From Sternotherus odoratus (lineage: Eukaryota; Chordata; Testudines; Kinosternidae), in NCBI GenBank assembly GCA_032164245.1, contig JAVMKO010000005.1, positions 58,203,442-58,267,441 of the forward strand: 64,000 nt of DNA, read 5' to 3'. A model generated the notes under the pieces. That model was not told where the DNA came from. It worked only from the letters and a program-made list of their open reading frames with translations, and did not search any database. Positions within the stretch are counted from its first letter, which is position 1. Every line of letters begins with the position of its first letter. The position numbers and the translations under genes are program-made. Shown here one piece after another: positions 37,366-51,580 of the stretch.

Positions 37366-40300
37366 TTACCAATTTGTAGTCTTATTTATGAGCAGTGAAT
37401 TTAATGGATCTCAGTGTTGTAACCCTACATGTTTAAAAATCATTTGCCCCTCCCCACCCCAATCATGAGATTGACTTAACAGTTGTAAGACTTTTTAAAA
37501 TCATGTGTTTGGTTTTTTAAATTTGCCTTCTGGCATTGGAGGTTTTAGGGTTCACATTTTCTAGCTTTTCTCTGCAACCATGAGGGCTAAAAATGTACCC
37601 TTTACGTATTTTAAAAAACTTGAAGATTCTCGAGTAAGAACATGATTCTGAGTGCTTTAAGAAAAGCACTAGAGACCGTGACATTGGCAATACAACCGTG
37701 AGCACTGCACGCACTGCCGTAACTCTGTCCCCAACAAAGAAGACTCGCTCACAAGAGAAACCCTGCCAAAGTGCCCTGTGACCAAACTAGCAGAGGGCTA
37801 AAGGATTGAACTGCTCTTTCCAAGGTCTGGGTTGTTGGGACAAGCTTGTGCTATGACTGCCAGCACCCGGTCTGTGCGTTATTACCAAGAAACCAACACA
37901 AGTTACGTTAAAACCCTGAAACAAACAACTCTCAACAAAAGCACACAACTCTCTCACTGTGTTGTTGCAATATTTTAATACAGCATTAAAATGCTATGAT
38001 ACTAGAGGAAAGCTGTATACTATCCAGCTAATAAGGCACATGTCGGAATGCCATTTTATGGACAATCCACAACAGAGGCTTTACAGTCTTTTCAGCAACA
38101 CAGTCACTAGTTGAGTGAGTTGTCATCTTGGTTGCTGACGTAGGACTGGTCCCTCTGAGGCCTGCGTCCATAGGTTTTTGTTTTTAAGCTGTACAAGTTT
38201 ATTAACAATTACAGAAAAGAAAATCATACAAATTGGCAACTAAAATTGACAAGGTCAGTGGGTACAGCTGGTTAAAAACAAACAAAAGTCATAATAATTA
38301 AGCTAATGTTTAAAGCTGCAGAAATTGATAACAGTTTTAGCACTATTGTACAATGTAGTGACTGCTGTACTAAATAACCTTTTAAAGGAAACAAAAGTCC
38401 AGTACAGGATTAGGCAAACCTTCCATTTAAGCATGGTTTAAAAACAAAACCCATTACATAATCAAGCTACATGAAACGTAAAGTGTAAAAATGCTTCAAA
38501 TACATGCACATGCATATTCTATCACACTATGAATTCTAATTAAAATAGACACAAATCCCTACAACAATCTACCTTGATCCTTTTCCATTATGTCCTTTGA
38601 TTGACAATATTGCTTTAGCCAGTATTGCGTAGCAGCTCTGTTTATTGTCTGCAGACTGTCATGAATGTCAGTTTGTCAAATGATACCCCCCAACCAAACC
38701 TTCACACGCACCCACCCTCGCGTTATGAAAACAAAATACCTACAATACAAACATTGAATATCTGTGTTCCAGAATTTCTGAAAGCTGAATAGTTACTGTG
38801 CTTTCAGCGTTTACTGTCTCTCTCACAATGTCATAAAGTGATAGTATAATATTATCTGATCCTTACTCACGAATACATCTACTTATAGCTTTTCCTAAAC
38901 AGGCAATACTTCCCAAAATACACATATAAATAAACTGCATAAGCTCATTAATAGAAGTCTATGCACTTGAATAATACATTGGTTACTTAATACTGATATT
39001 TTCATCCAAGGAAAACAAAAACAATATGGCTTAAAGAATTGCAAGGGTTTTTTGTCAGAATTATGTACCAACTTTCATATAATATTCTATGTAGACAATA
39101 TTTCCTTCTTAATGTAGTTCTGTTGCATACTTTATACAAACAAAAGCATTGTAAAAAAAACAAAAATGTAAATTACTTCCATAAATATTTTCTTGAGGAT
39201 ATACCCTTAGTTTTGCAAAATACTTAAGAAAACTTTTACCTGTTAGTATTCTAGTTGAGAGCAAGGCCCTTTTGAAAGCTTCCAAGTTGTAAAAACACTT
39301 TTTAAAAAAAATACTATTTTACTTTTTTTAAAAGGCCGTCAAATATATACAAAAAAGTTACTGCAAAGAGTTTCCAGATAAGATAATTCAGTATTACAAG
39401 AAATATTTGTAACCATTCAAAAATTTTAACATCTAAAAAGGTTTCCAAAATACACACATAGTATTAAAACAAAACAAAAACAAACAAAAACTGAAATGAA
39501 CTCCGTCAAGTATAACTCAAGATAAATACACATCTGCAAGTAAAACTGTCAAATACTTCAACATTAATATCAATCAACTACATCTAGTAACTGCACACGA
39601 TTGTCCCTTTTGAAATTCATCCTAAAAATGCAAACTGTGATCCATACATCCGAAATCTCTATCAGCCCTCTGAGCACTTAAGCAATATAAATGGACAGCA
39701 GTGGTTTTTGCAGATGTAAAACTGATATGCATTGATATCCAATCAGGAGTGGAGTGATGTCTTAAAAGATGACATTGTGAGGGGCTAAAATTCCACCAAA
39801 CTTCTAATTATGTTGGCAGAAGCAAGTGAGAGAAATATGCTGAGTGTCTTCATTTTAACAGTGCTTTGCTTGTATGTTCATGAATTATTGCATGCTATTC
39901 ACTGACTAGCACTTAGAATATGTACTGGACACACACACAAGTGATTTAACTGCAAGCCATAGAGTACTAATCTATTTATTTCTAATACTTTCAAATAGTC
40001 TTAGTTTTCATCTACTGGTTTAAGTAGTTTCATTTTTGGAATAATGGCTATAGCTTCAAGAATCTGCAATTCATGTCTAGTCTAAATTCCATGTTGTACA
40101 AAAAGGTAAAATATAGAGGATCCTTCTATAAATGGCCTCCTCCGATATACGTAACTTCACATTATAGTTTACAGACTAGGTCCCATATAATGGGGAACTT
40201 TAAAATACACTTATTTGCAGAAATAATATTTACCTTTTGTGTATTTATTTGCTATTTAAAAGCAATTTTGAGACACCAGGGCTTGAATTTTGCTTAGGTG

Positions 40301-40803
40301 GCATCATAATGTATCATGGGGAAGCAGCAGTAGAAACTGGGTAACCTGGGGACAAGATTTAAATTATTCTGGGTGAAGTATCCACAGCTGGTGCAAACTG
40401 ATGTAGCCCTGTCAACTGTTGTTTTTTTCCTGAGCAATAAATGATCCAGAAGATAGGTTATACATCAAGGTTCTGATTGACTGAAGGAAGGAAGAATTAT
40501 GACTTACATGGAAAAAATAAATGCTAAAAGTCTCCAGAAGAAACAAGTAATAGGTATGATGCACAGTTCAGTTCACAGGTAGATGACAATCCAATATTTA
40601 TAATTAAGTTTCCCAAACATATCCGTAGGGTCAAATCCTGTTCTCACGTGTGCCGCTATCAGCAGATTCAGTGAAGCAACTTGTCTGCATTCCTTCAGGC
40701 AGAATTTGTCAGAATTACAAATGTTTTCACTAAGACTTGCTTTTGACTTTCAAACAAACAACTAAAACTCTATCAGGGAATACCAGTTGATGAGTTAAAA
40801 AAC

Positions 40804-41045
40804 TAGAGCTGATCAAAGAAAAAAATGGTAGAATTTTTTCATGAAAATTGGAGGAAAAAAATAATCCCATATTTTCCAAGTCAAAATCAGAAATTTTGAT
40901 GAAATTTTTCAAATTTGGAAAATTTTAGCTGGTCAAAATTGGGATGATTTTTTTACCAAAAAAACTGAGCAAAAATCATCTGAGTCAAAATTATTTTTTT
41001 TATAAAGAAATATGTAAATCTGAAATTCAGAAAATTTCAACCTTT
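40804..41045. mobile_element. partial A/T-rich hAT-like MITE
   Basis: Begins TAGAGCTGATCAAAG, related to the TAGAGCTGGGTG terminus seen at 57966. The interior is a set of GAAATTTTTC-type short palindromes (AATTTTGATGAAATTTTTC, TGGTCAAAATTGGG). No matching right terminus found. Confidence 0.5.
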
Positions 41046-43067
41046 ACTAAAACCTATGCCCTTACTAAAGACTAACAACTGTGAACTACTGTAAATTAAT
41101 AGTGAAATATGTTCCAATACTGACCTATAAATCCATATACAATAAGGATAAATACCAAGAGCTCAATATTCCACTCCTACAAATATCCCATCAGGTGGGG
41201 GCAGGAGTACACTTGCAACTCCATTTGGCCATGTGGACTTTTCCCCAGATCCACCCTTTGGGGTGATGGGGTTTTTGACAATCCACAGAGAGTCTGGATG
41301 GCCCAAAAAACCCAGAGGGAAGCCAAATTTCACCCCTGTGGATGTAGGAGCAATAAACATTGTGAGCTGACTTCTCCAACTCTCTGGCATTTCATGCTAT
41401 TCACTCTTCCTCCACACCCACAGACTGCACCATACATCTTGAGTCGTTGATACAGATGGAAAGCATGGCCAGAATAAATTCTGCATGAAGCAACAATCTA
41501 CCCCTACCAAGCTCAGAGAGGAGCATGCTGCTTCCCTTTCTGTCCCCTCTTCCTGGCTTTTATGCCTGGGGTGCCCCCATCATGTGAAGCGGTTATTGTG
41601 GACTCTGGGGAGAGTGGAGCAGGCCCGGGGAGTGTTGCTTCCTGCTTTCCCACAACCTTAGCTCCTTCGCTATCTGCTTCTGGGCCCCTCTTCTCCAGCA
41701 TAAGTGGAGAGGAGGATCCCATTAGCCCCTTGATTAATTCAAATGTGCTAACTAAGTATTAATAAAGAGTACTTACTAGATCACCAGTGACAATACATTT
41801 GGTGGGTTTCATTCTACACCTCATTTGGATACATTGTGCAAGATTACGTGGTAACTGCGCTTAATCACCACCTGCGGAAGACTACAATGAGAGGGGGATG
41901 CTATTGGTCATGAAAGGAGTTCACTGATAGAGATGTGTAGGGAAGCTTGCATAGTTTGCCTGGTTCCAGCCAGCAATACTCATCATTTCCTTTCAAGAGC
42001 ATTCAAGTCACTAACTAAAGTGGGGTGGGGTGGGATAGGGAAACTCCAAAGCTCAGAGAAGTCATAGGAGTCTTTCCATTGACTTCATCCAGAGTTGGAC
42101 CAGGACCCAAACACATTTGATTTGTGTCTTCAGTTAATGTGTTGACATTTCTAACATGTAGAATAATATAATGACATGAGTGTTTAACCTCTAACAAGTA
42201 TGTTAAAAAAAAGTTATTCTATGCATATGCAAATGGTAGTTGTATTAAAGCCACATTGGATGTATATTTGATAATCTTGGTTTAAAGCATTCCCTAGAAA
42301 TCTATACGCTAAAAGCACTGTAATGCAGTACTGAACCTGAACCAAAACATTTCAAATGGCACTAATGTGAAAAAGGCAACAATTTTGTTTAATAATGTCC
42401 TTCAACTGGTCTATGTTAAGATCCTGCAGTTGCTTAATTATAGCATGTCATTATAGCTACATATAGCTACATATTTTGCAGTGCTGATGTTCAGCAACAG
42501 TATTTCTTCTTTCAGTGGTTGCCACAACTTTTGAAATTGTTTTGAAATGGAGGGGTAGGTTAGTTGCTACATTCTTAGCTTTATGAAGAAAATTGCTTTT
42601 CTCTTAGATTTTGTTTGGTGCTATTTCTTAGCTTTTCCTTTAGCTGGATCTTAAGTGTCAAAGAAATTGCTGCTACTATGCTATTAAGTGCTCAAGGGAC
42701 AAAATTATAGCCAGTTTATTGTATGGCCTTCTTGCAATCTTTCCCTTTGCATTACTGACACACCAAACAATGGGTCAAAATTAACAGAGGCCAAGTTTTA
42801 AACTCTAAACTGGCATGCACAAATTTTCTTATTTTGTGGGCAAATTAAGAAGCTTTGTTTAGAATATCTTTCCCTAAGTTTATTTTTCACTCTTCAGCTA
42901 AGAATGCATTCCCGCTTGAAGATGCTAACAGTGTCACTTGATTGAGACAATCACAATCTGTGATTAGTTTTTGTTGTGAAGTATTGTACTGCTAACTGGG
43001 CAAAATTAGTCTCAAAGTGTTTAACTTAATATTATTTTGTGATTATATAGCAGTTTTCATCCAACAA

Positions 43068-43275
43068 TGTCAGGATGCCCTTAAACATTAAATAAACCTC
43101 ACAACACCCTTGTGAGGTAGGTATGTTAAGTATTATTATCCCCATTTTGCAGATGGGGAAACTGAGGCATGGAGAGGTTCAGATAGTTGCCCAATGTGAA
43201 ACAGTAGGCCACAGGCAGAACCCAGGAAGAATCCGTGTGTCCTGTCTCTCAGTACACTACTGTAACTATTAGATC
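43068..43275 (-). mobile_element. MIR-like ancient SINE (reverse orientation)
   Basis: ATTATTATCCCCATTTTGCA, GATGGGGAAACTGAGGCATG, GAGAGGTTCAGATAGTTGCC and CACTACTGTAACTATTAGA on plus are the complement of the MIR core. CCTTGTGAGGTAGGTATG upstream matches its 3' part. Confidence 0.85.
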
Positions 43276-45035
43276 ACATTACTAACTACCTGAATTTTTG
43301 GGTTCCCCACAAATTGTGAAGACTGAATTTCGTGTGAAGCTTCTAAACAAATCATTTTTGCCCCATCAACGTCTTGGCCTGTTCACAGACAAGCGTGGAA
43401 ATGGCAAAAGTTTCATTCTGGATCAACTTTGTGAAGATCTTCACATTTCGCATGGGAATGCTTACTACAAGTTTTTAATTTGCTTTACAAGACTCTGACT
43501 GGTTGTACTGGTACCACCTCATCCTACTTTGGCATGCGATAACTCTGGATTGTATTTATCAATTTTAACTTTGAAACAGCTTTAACTTGCTATGAGCGTT
43601 TCGAATCTAAAACATCTCCACGACATGACAATAACACACACATCCATTTCTTAAAGAAAATTTCATGAAAATAAAAAACGGCTGATTTAAAAAAAGCACT
43701 CTCCTGTAGTTTTCTATAGAAGTGGATGACACATATGAGTCTTATTCATTCTGTCCTTTTGGCAATGTACTCTTAAAAATACATACAAAACCAGAATACT
43801 CTCTTGAGGTACTTTCATTACATGACATTCCCCAATCTCTGATAATATATTTTTCTTTGTAACCGGATCCTCCTGTACAAAGTTCCTTCTACCTGAAATA
43901 GGACAACCACATACAATTACTACATTTCTCTTAACCTAAATAGATGTTTTAGAAAGACAGACTAGAGGATAGGTTATGTTCTTCATGCCCCATACAACCC
44001 CTGTGGCTACATATGTATATACTTTTATATTAATAAATTTGCACAGTAGAAAACAGGACATAAAAATATTTCCAGAAAGTGGCTTTCGAACTAGTATAAA
44101 TATTAAGTCTGGCTACTCACTCAATTAGGGCTTGGGGACAAATTTAATCATTCTCATTCCCCATTATTCACAGTAAATTTAGTGTGTTTGTGGCCTAATG
44201 AATAGCAAATACATATAAAGGGCCCATTTAAAAGAAATTATATGACAAGAGAAGGATTTCAGTCAATCACAGCCTGAAGAAAGCAAACACTATTCTCTTC
44301 CAAAAGATGCTGGAATCCTTACCGATGGTCTGTCCAGCTGCTATTCTCCATTTCCATACAAAAAAATCATTCCCTCAAACAATTATACACTTTGTTTTAC
44401 CCTCACTGAGTCCACCTACACCCTACCCAAGTTACATTAAGCAATGGAAGTCCAAGAAAGCAGCAGCATGGAATTTTCAAATCTTCCAAAGCAAGGAAAA
44501 CATGAGTTTTCCTTCTTTAATGCTGTGGCTTGTTGAATCTTCCTTTGTCTTGTCGTATAACAGGAATAATGTTCATGGGGTTAGCGAGCACTCCTAATTA
44601 ATGGCCTTGCAGGTTACCTAAGTCCTGCAAACGCCATTCATACTGTTTACTCCCCAGTGAACATTATACCTTGCCTAACAAACAGCACTTCTCTTCATTT
44701 CACTTGGCCATGATATAGGAACTGTGTAAACAATCAACAGAAACCACAGCAGTGGTTCCATTGTGAACACTATCAGTAACACTGTTTGATAGATATATAG
44801 ATAGATTGATATATAAAACACACCATAGTCCTATAAATATATCTTGCACGTATACACATACACAGGAAAAGTGTTACATTCTATTAATGGTAAGGCATAT
44901 TATTAGTTTAAAGATAGGCAAAATTGGCAATCTTTTTTAGTTTGTTGTGTGTCTTGAATTCTGTGTTGCTATTGACCGTGTGCTGCCGAAGGATCTCGCA
45001 GGATGATGGGGACGGAAGAGGCCACCCTTGAAGGT

Positions 45036-46319
<1,284 letters not shown>

Positions 46320-46327
46320 GACTAGAT

Positions 46328-47074
46328 CAGGGGTGGGCAAACCTTTTGGCCTGAGAGCCACATTGGGGTTGCAAAATTGTATGGAGGGCTGGGAAGAGAA
46401 GGCTGTTCCTCCCCAAACAGCCTGGCCCTGGCCCCTATCAGACCCCCACCACCTTCCTGCCCCCGACTGCCCCCCTCAGAACCACTGACCCCATCCAACC
46501 CCCAAGCTCCTTGTCTCCTGATCTCCCCCTCCAGAGACACACCCCCCCCTAACCTCCTGGGACTTCACCCTCTAAGCCCCCCTGCGCCTTGTTTTCTGAC
46601 CTCCCCCTCCCAACACCCTCCACCCTAACTGCCCCCCTGCTCCCTCTCCCCTGACTACCCTGTCCTCTATCCACACCCCCAACCCCAGACAGACCACCGG
46701 GACTCCCAGGCCCTATCCAACCTCCCATCCACTGGCCGCCCCCCAGAACCTCTGCTCCATCCAACCGCCCCCTGCTCCCTGTCCCCTGACTGCCCCTCCA
46801 GGACACCCTGCCCCTTAGTCAATCCCCCAACCCCCTTATCATGCCGCTCAGAGCAGCATGTCTGCCAGCTGCACGGCCCGGCCAGAGCTAGACATGCTGC
46901 CCCACAGGAGCACACATCTTTAACCCCCCCCTCCCCCCGAGTGCTGCCCACATCATGGTGTTGCTGCGGGGGGGGGGGGGGAGGCAGCAGGGGAGGGGTT
47001 GGGGGCAGCCTCCGCAGCCGGGAGCTCGGGGGCTGGGCAGGGCAGTCCTGCGGGCCATAGTTTGCCTACCCCAG
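46328..47074. mobile_element. hAT Charlie-like transposon with perfect 8-bp duplication
   Basis: Begins CAGGGGTGGGCAAACCTTTT and ends GGGCCATAGTTTGCCTACCC plus CAG. The flanking 8 bp GACTAGAT is identical at 46320-46327 and 47075-47082. CAGGGGTGGGCAAAC termini are characteristic of Charlie-type hATs. The C-rich interior (46440-46840) is low complexity and a G homopolymer lies at about 46967-46980. No transposase. Confidence 0.94.
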
Positions 47075-47082
47075 GACTAGAT

Positions 47083-47127
47083 GATCACAGTGGTCCCTTC
47101 TGGCTTAAAGTCTATGAGTTTATGAAT
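47083..47127 (+). mobile_element. CR1-type 3' tail fragment
   Basis: GATCACAGTGGTCCCTTCTGG and TTAAAGTCTATGAGTTTATGA match the terminal CR1 3'UTR. The element above used the ACTAGAT at the start of this tail as its target. Only about 50 bp of CR1 remain. Confidence 0.7.
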
Positions 47128-48964
47128 TTAAATGTCTGTTCTTCATTCCGGGGGAACTCTCTTAAAATACTGAGCATCAAAACGAAAAGGCCATTTGAAA
47201 CTTTCTGTGCAGGCAGTAACAACCCAGAGTTGAAGGGGTACATTTTACTGCATTCTAATCTAAAAGAAGAATAAAATAAACCCAAATCTACTATATTCTA
47301 CTTAGCCCAAGAAAAGATACCTGCAAGTTCTTGCTGTGTTCACTCTTGTTTCTGACTGCTGAGATGAACATTTTCACTTATTGCCTTTCACAGACAGTAA
47401 TACAGTAATAGCAAAAGAATTAATTCTGTGGAGATTACCAATAGTTTAGTCATCCCTTTCTCTACAGGACAGGACCCAATGCTTTGTCCACTTGGGGCCA
47501 GATTCTGAAGTGGTGTAAATGTGCATCATTCCGTTTACTTCAAGGGACTAGCACATTATTAAACTTAATCAGAAACTTCGGTACTGAGCTGGATCAAGTA
47601 CAGCGTTCCCAGCATTCAAAGCCTGCGAAAGATTCCTGCTGACTTCAGTGGGCTTTGGACCAGGCTATTAATGAGTTCCTTAAAAACGGAGCATTAGAAT
47701 TTGGGATTAGAATTTGGGAACCGGGATCCCAGCCCTGTGCTTATTTCACTAGGCCACACAGTGGTTCCGCCAGTCTAGTAACGGACAGTAATATATATTA
47801 TATATAACCAAGTTACCAAGATGAATATGTAAAGTAAGGTCTGTTTTCAATTGGGGAAAAACTGTCAGCTCCCCCTCCAAGCCCTCCTTCTCCCCTTCCC
47901 CCGCAAATATTTCCTTCATATATCACCCAGCGAGATGTGTTGGATAATAAATGTTTTCCCTGAAATTTGACCCCCATCTGCAATACAGTCTAAGTTGAGA
48001 TTCAGACACCACAAGAGTTAATTTGCGCCACAAGAGGAGAGCTTCTGGAAGCTTTGAAATGCTACACTTAAAACAGAGGAGCCATTCGGCACAGCTCTGA
48101 TTGCTTCTTCATACTAGCTGTGCTCTGATTAAAGAGAAAAATACAGCAGTTATCATGTTTATTGATTTAAGCCAGATTTTTTTTTTTTAAACACAAGACC
48201 TAGGGAATCGTTTTTCCTGGAAATAGTGCAAAGGACGTTGGGAATGCCTTGGAGTGCCAAGAGTTTCTTGGACTACTGTCAGAAACAATACCTCTCCATG
48301 GTTTGCGTTCCCCCTGTGATGACTGAGCTCAGCTTTTTTGGCCTGGGAGCCACTTAGATTTCAGAAATGTTATTGTTACCAGCATGTTACGACATACAGG
48401 CTGGGGAGAGAAGGGTTATGAACACAGGAAACCAGGTTGCTTGGGGCCAGCTGGAAGGCACAAAGCAGTGTTAGAGCTGCTTTTTTGATGAGGCTAGAGG
48501 ACTATATCTCCAGGCACTGTGTATAGCGAGGTTGCATCCAAAAAAAAAGTAAAAAAAAAAAAGAAGTGTTGCTTCAATATTTAAATGCACTGAAGGACTT
48601 GGCTTTGGTGTGTATCTAAGTTATTTGCTGTAAAAATTAATCTGCCCCATTCCTATTATTCCTTTGTCATTAGTAATGATAAAACAAATATTTTATCATA
48701 AAAAACCAATGTGGAGAGTTATAGGATGAGAGCAGCATTCCTGCTCCACCCTTCTTACCCCATGTGAAAGGCCCAGAGTGGTGTAAAGAGGCCCTGAAAG
48801 CCCCATGTCCAGCTATAGCAGAATTCCCCTAGCACCAGCATAGTGCAGGACAGCTATAAAGCTGTCTCCTGAGGCTCTGGGAGGTGTACTGGGGGGACAA
48901 GGGGCTGATGGCAGGAGGGATGTATTGAGGGAAGGCTACAGAGACTCTGAGCTGGCTATCAAAG
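47128..48964. other. ZCCHC24 intron, unique-looking sequence
   Basis: No exon recognised. 47500-47660 carries a weak copy of the old palindromic repeat (TGGTGTAAATGTGCATC). 47990-48170 is a low-repeat block with TGTTTATTGATTTAA that could be regulatory, but I cannot test conservation. Poly-T at 48178-48189 and poly-A near 48540-48562. Confidence 0.45.
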
Positions 48965-49225
48965 GGATGTCTACACTGTACAAGTACTACAGCGATATAT
49001 TACAGCACTGCTGCTGCAGACACTACAGCAATGGAAGGAGTTTTTCTGTCATTGGAGTAAATCCACCCGCTTGAGAGATGGTAGCTAGGTCAGTGGAAGA
49101 CTTCTTCCATCTAGGTGCATCTATAGCTCAACTTAACTACGTCGCACACTGAATGACATTTTTTTACAGTCCTGAGTGATGTTGCTAGGTCGACCTAGGT
49201 TTTACGTGTAGATCAGACCTAAGTA
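48965..49225 (+). mobile_element. MITE with TGTCTACACT / GTGTAGATCAGACC ends
   Basis: GGATGTCTACACTGTACAAG at the left and TAGGTTTTACGTGTAGATCA at the right are imperfect inverted ends. The interior has CTACAGCAATGGAAGGAG, GATGGTAGCTAGGTCAGTGG and GCTAGGTCGACCTAGG, the last being a palindrome. Related degraded copies lie at 23150 and 24525. Confidence 0.7.
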
Positions 49226-49406
49226 ACATCAAGAGCCTCTTCAGCACCCCAAGCTCTGGAGGCACAAAGGTGGCTTAAAGACAGCACAGCCCTCTCCCCT
49301 AGACTGCAGGTTCGGTGACGCACCTCTTTGGAACCCCATCAGGGAATTTCACTTCTGTTTCTTTGGCCACAAGTGCTGGTTGGTGGAAAAATAAGAAACT
49401 GAGAAG

Positions 49407-49707
49407 TAGAGATGGGAAAACAAACAAACAAAATACAATTGTCAACAAATTTCCATTGTGAAAATGGCTTTTCAGTTTATGAATGATTTCATGGGGAAAA
49501 AATCCATTTTTCAATTTTTACATTTTTCAAGTTTTTATTGAAAAACTGAAACTGTTTTAAACTGAAAAAAGTTGCGGTTTGGGTGTTTTGGTTTTTCAAT
49601 GAAAATCCATTTTTTGTAATTGATGAAAACGGAAAACTACTTTTTCACATAACGTTTTCTTTGTGTGTGGGATGGGGAAGGAGGAAAGAAAATTCTGACC
49701 ATCTCTA
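49407..49707. mobile_element. A/T-rich hAT-type MITE with perfect 8-bp duplication
   Basis: Termini TAGAGATGG and CCATCTCTA. The duplicated 8 bp CTGAGAAG flanks it at 49399-49406 and 49708-49715. The interior consists of A/T-rich short palindromes such as TTTTTCAATTTTTACATTT and GAAAATGG...CCATTTTT. Confidence 0.92.
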
Positions 49708-49948
49708 CTGAGAAGGCGTTTGACTACAGTGACTATCCTGTTGTCTGCATGAAATAAAGCTGAAATGATTCTATATTTAAATAGCAAGGCCTGCTTCTGA
49801 AATTAACTTTTAATTGAAGCCTTTTGCTAACCCACATTCAGCATTTTTCTGATTTTAATCCCCACCCCAGTAAATAATTAATTAACAAAACAACACACCA
49901 AAACAACAAATGAAACCTTATGAGTTGTTAGGAAAAAAAGTGAGTCTT

Positions 49949-50242
49949 TGGGCTTGTCCTCACTACGACAAGGATGCATTGATTTTTTTTTTTTTTGGCG
50001 ATCGATTTATCGCGTCTTGTTAAGATGTGATAAATCGATCACCAGCGGCTCCTGCGTCGACTAAGGAAGTCCAGCTCATTAAGAGGCACAAGCTGGAGTC
50101 GATGGGGGACAGCGCTGCCAACTGCCGCTGCCGTGAGGATGGGAGGTAAGTTGGCTGTAGAGAAGTCGATTTCAGCTACGTTATTAACATAGCTGAAATT
50201 GCGTATCTATGGTCGATTTCCCCCCTTAGCGGAGACCAACCC
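49949..50242 (+). mobile_element. three-hairpin MITE, copy 2
   Basis: Termini GGGCTTGTCCTCACTAC and AGCGGAGACCAACCC, flanked by TTT and TTC. Hairpin 1: GGCGATCGATTTATCGCG with GTGATAAATCGATCACC. Hairpin 2: CGTCGACTAAGG...CAAGCTGGAGTCGATGGGGG (weakened). Hairpin 3: TTTCAGCTACGTTATTAA with ATAGCTGAAATTGCG. A T run has expanded near 49981-49994. Confidence 0.9.
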
Positions 50243-50371
50243 TTCATGAGCAATGGAAGTAATACCAGGGACAGTGCACCACTGTCGATCATTGCCTGCC
50301 TACAAGCGGTAATTTACAGTCGCAGATGTGTGTACTGTAATGGATCTAAGATCACTGTGCTATATCTCAAA

Positions 50372-50657
50372 GGGCTGGTCTCCACTAGGGGGGGGAAATC
50401 GACTGTAGATATGCAATTTCAGCTACGTTAATAACGTAGCTGAAATCGGCGTCTCTACAGCCAACTTACCTCCCGTCCTCAAAGCGGTGGCGGTCGGCGG
50501 CGCGGTCCCCCGTCGACTCCAGCTTGCACCTTTTGGCGAGCTGGACTTCCGGAGTCGACGGGGGAGCCGCTGGCAATCGATTTATCGCATCTTGATGAGA
50601 CGCGATAAATCGATCGCCAAAAGATCGATGCTTCCCTGCCGTAGTGAGGACAAGCCC
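50372..50657 (-). mobile_element. three-hairpin MITE, copy 3 (inverted)
   Basis: Same family in the opposite orientation, 129 bp from copy 2. Termini GGGCTGGTCTCCACTA and TAGTGAGGACAAGCCC; 3-bp duplication AAA. Hairpin order is reversed: AATTTCAGCTACGTTAATAA first, the CCGTCGACTCCAGCTTG / GGAGTCGACGGGGG pair second, and CAATCGATTTATCGCATC / GCGATAAATCGATCGCC last. Hairpins 1 and 3 are nearly perfect. Confidence 0.92.
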
Positions 50658-51578
50658 AAAGATATGGTATAGAACTCGTATTCTTGCTTTGATCAGCCCT
50701 TTTGAGATTCACAGCCCTCTTTTGTGGATCTTTTCCTGTCTGTGTGGAAAGAAGCCCTCCCGCTCACCCCACTATCTGTGGAGGCTTTTCAATGGGTCTC
50801 TAATTCAGTGTCTGCAGGAGGGTTGGAGACTACACATGAAGGATAAAAGAAAAGCTGGTCCAGAAAAATGAAATGTACTTAGAAGAGATAATTCAGCTCC
50901 TCTCCAATGGAGCTGTACCCTCCAAAGGAGATGGGTTTGACAGGAGCATGAAGGTGCAGAGTCAGTGTGGAGACAAAATGTCTGGGGGCATGCTTCAAGG
51001 TCATTCCCATGAGATTGCGTGAGGGAATCTCCACATAGGGGTCTTCAGGGATGTTCGCTTTCCCCCTCACAAATAGGACCATGGACTGGAATGACCTGCC
51101 CTGTTCTTAGTTTTATTTTTAAGCCTAAAATTACCTTGTTTGGAAGGGAGAACAAGTTGATATGTGGAGGAGAGCACAGAGAGAGAAGGCCAGCCAGGCC
51201 CAGGCTTATAATAGAAATAGAAAGGGAAACTTAATGAAATTCAAATGCTAGTGAACAAACAGCAGTAATTGACCCATGGGATTAATTGTTTCAAGGTCTT
51301 AATGACGTAAATAGATTAGCATGGTTTAAATAAAGGATTAGACATGTATAAATTAAAATAGACTCTACAATTACACCAGATAGAATAACAGTTACAAAGG
51401 TTTGTGATACTCAAGTGGTCAGAAATTTTCCCCATGACACTGGTATTACATGAATATCATAGATTTGTTCTTGCTTTTTTCTGAAGGATCCAGCATTAGC
51501 TATTGTCATATCATTGGCCTGTTCAAAGACAGCAGTTCCTATGTGAACTTTAAATGCAATTAATCATCTTATGCAGAG
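50658..51578. other. ZCCHC24 intron, nothing recognised
   Basis: No exon, RNA gene or clear repeat. Confidence 0.5.
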
Positions 51579-51580
51579 TA

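Larger units (their letters stand above)
37975..45035 (-). other. ZCCHC24: probable ZCCHC24 3'UTR (left end uncertain)
   Basis: The sequence downstream of the ZCCHC24 stop codon (45036-45038, minus strand) is AT-rich and free of coding exons for about 7 kb, as expected of a long vertebrate 3'UTR. Candidate polyadenylation signals on the minus strand (TTTATT on plus) occur near 42880, 42712, 40245, 39970, 38640 and 38200. A variant ATTAAA lies near 37975-37985, followed by a GT-rich stretch. I cannot tell from sequence alone which is used. The interval also contains a MIR fragment (43068-43275) and a partial MITE (40804-41045). Confidence 0.45.

Noticed and set aside
37006..37468. 104- and 136-codon frames on opposite strands
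   Set aside because: Both fall in the GC-rich middle of a MITE and are compositional.
46549..46951. Gly-rich minus-strand frames
   Set aside because: They are the complement of the C-rich interior of the Charlie-like hAT.
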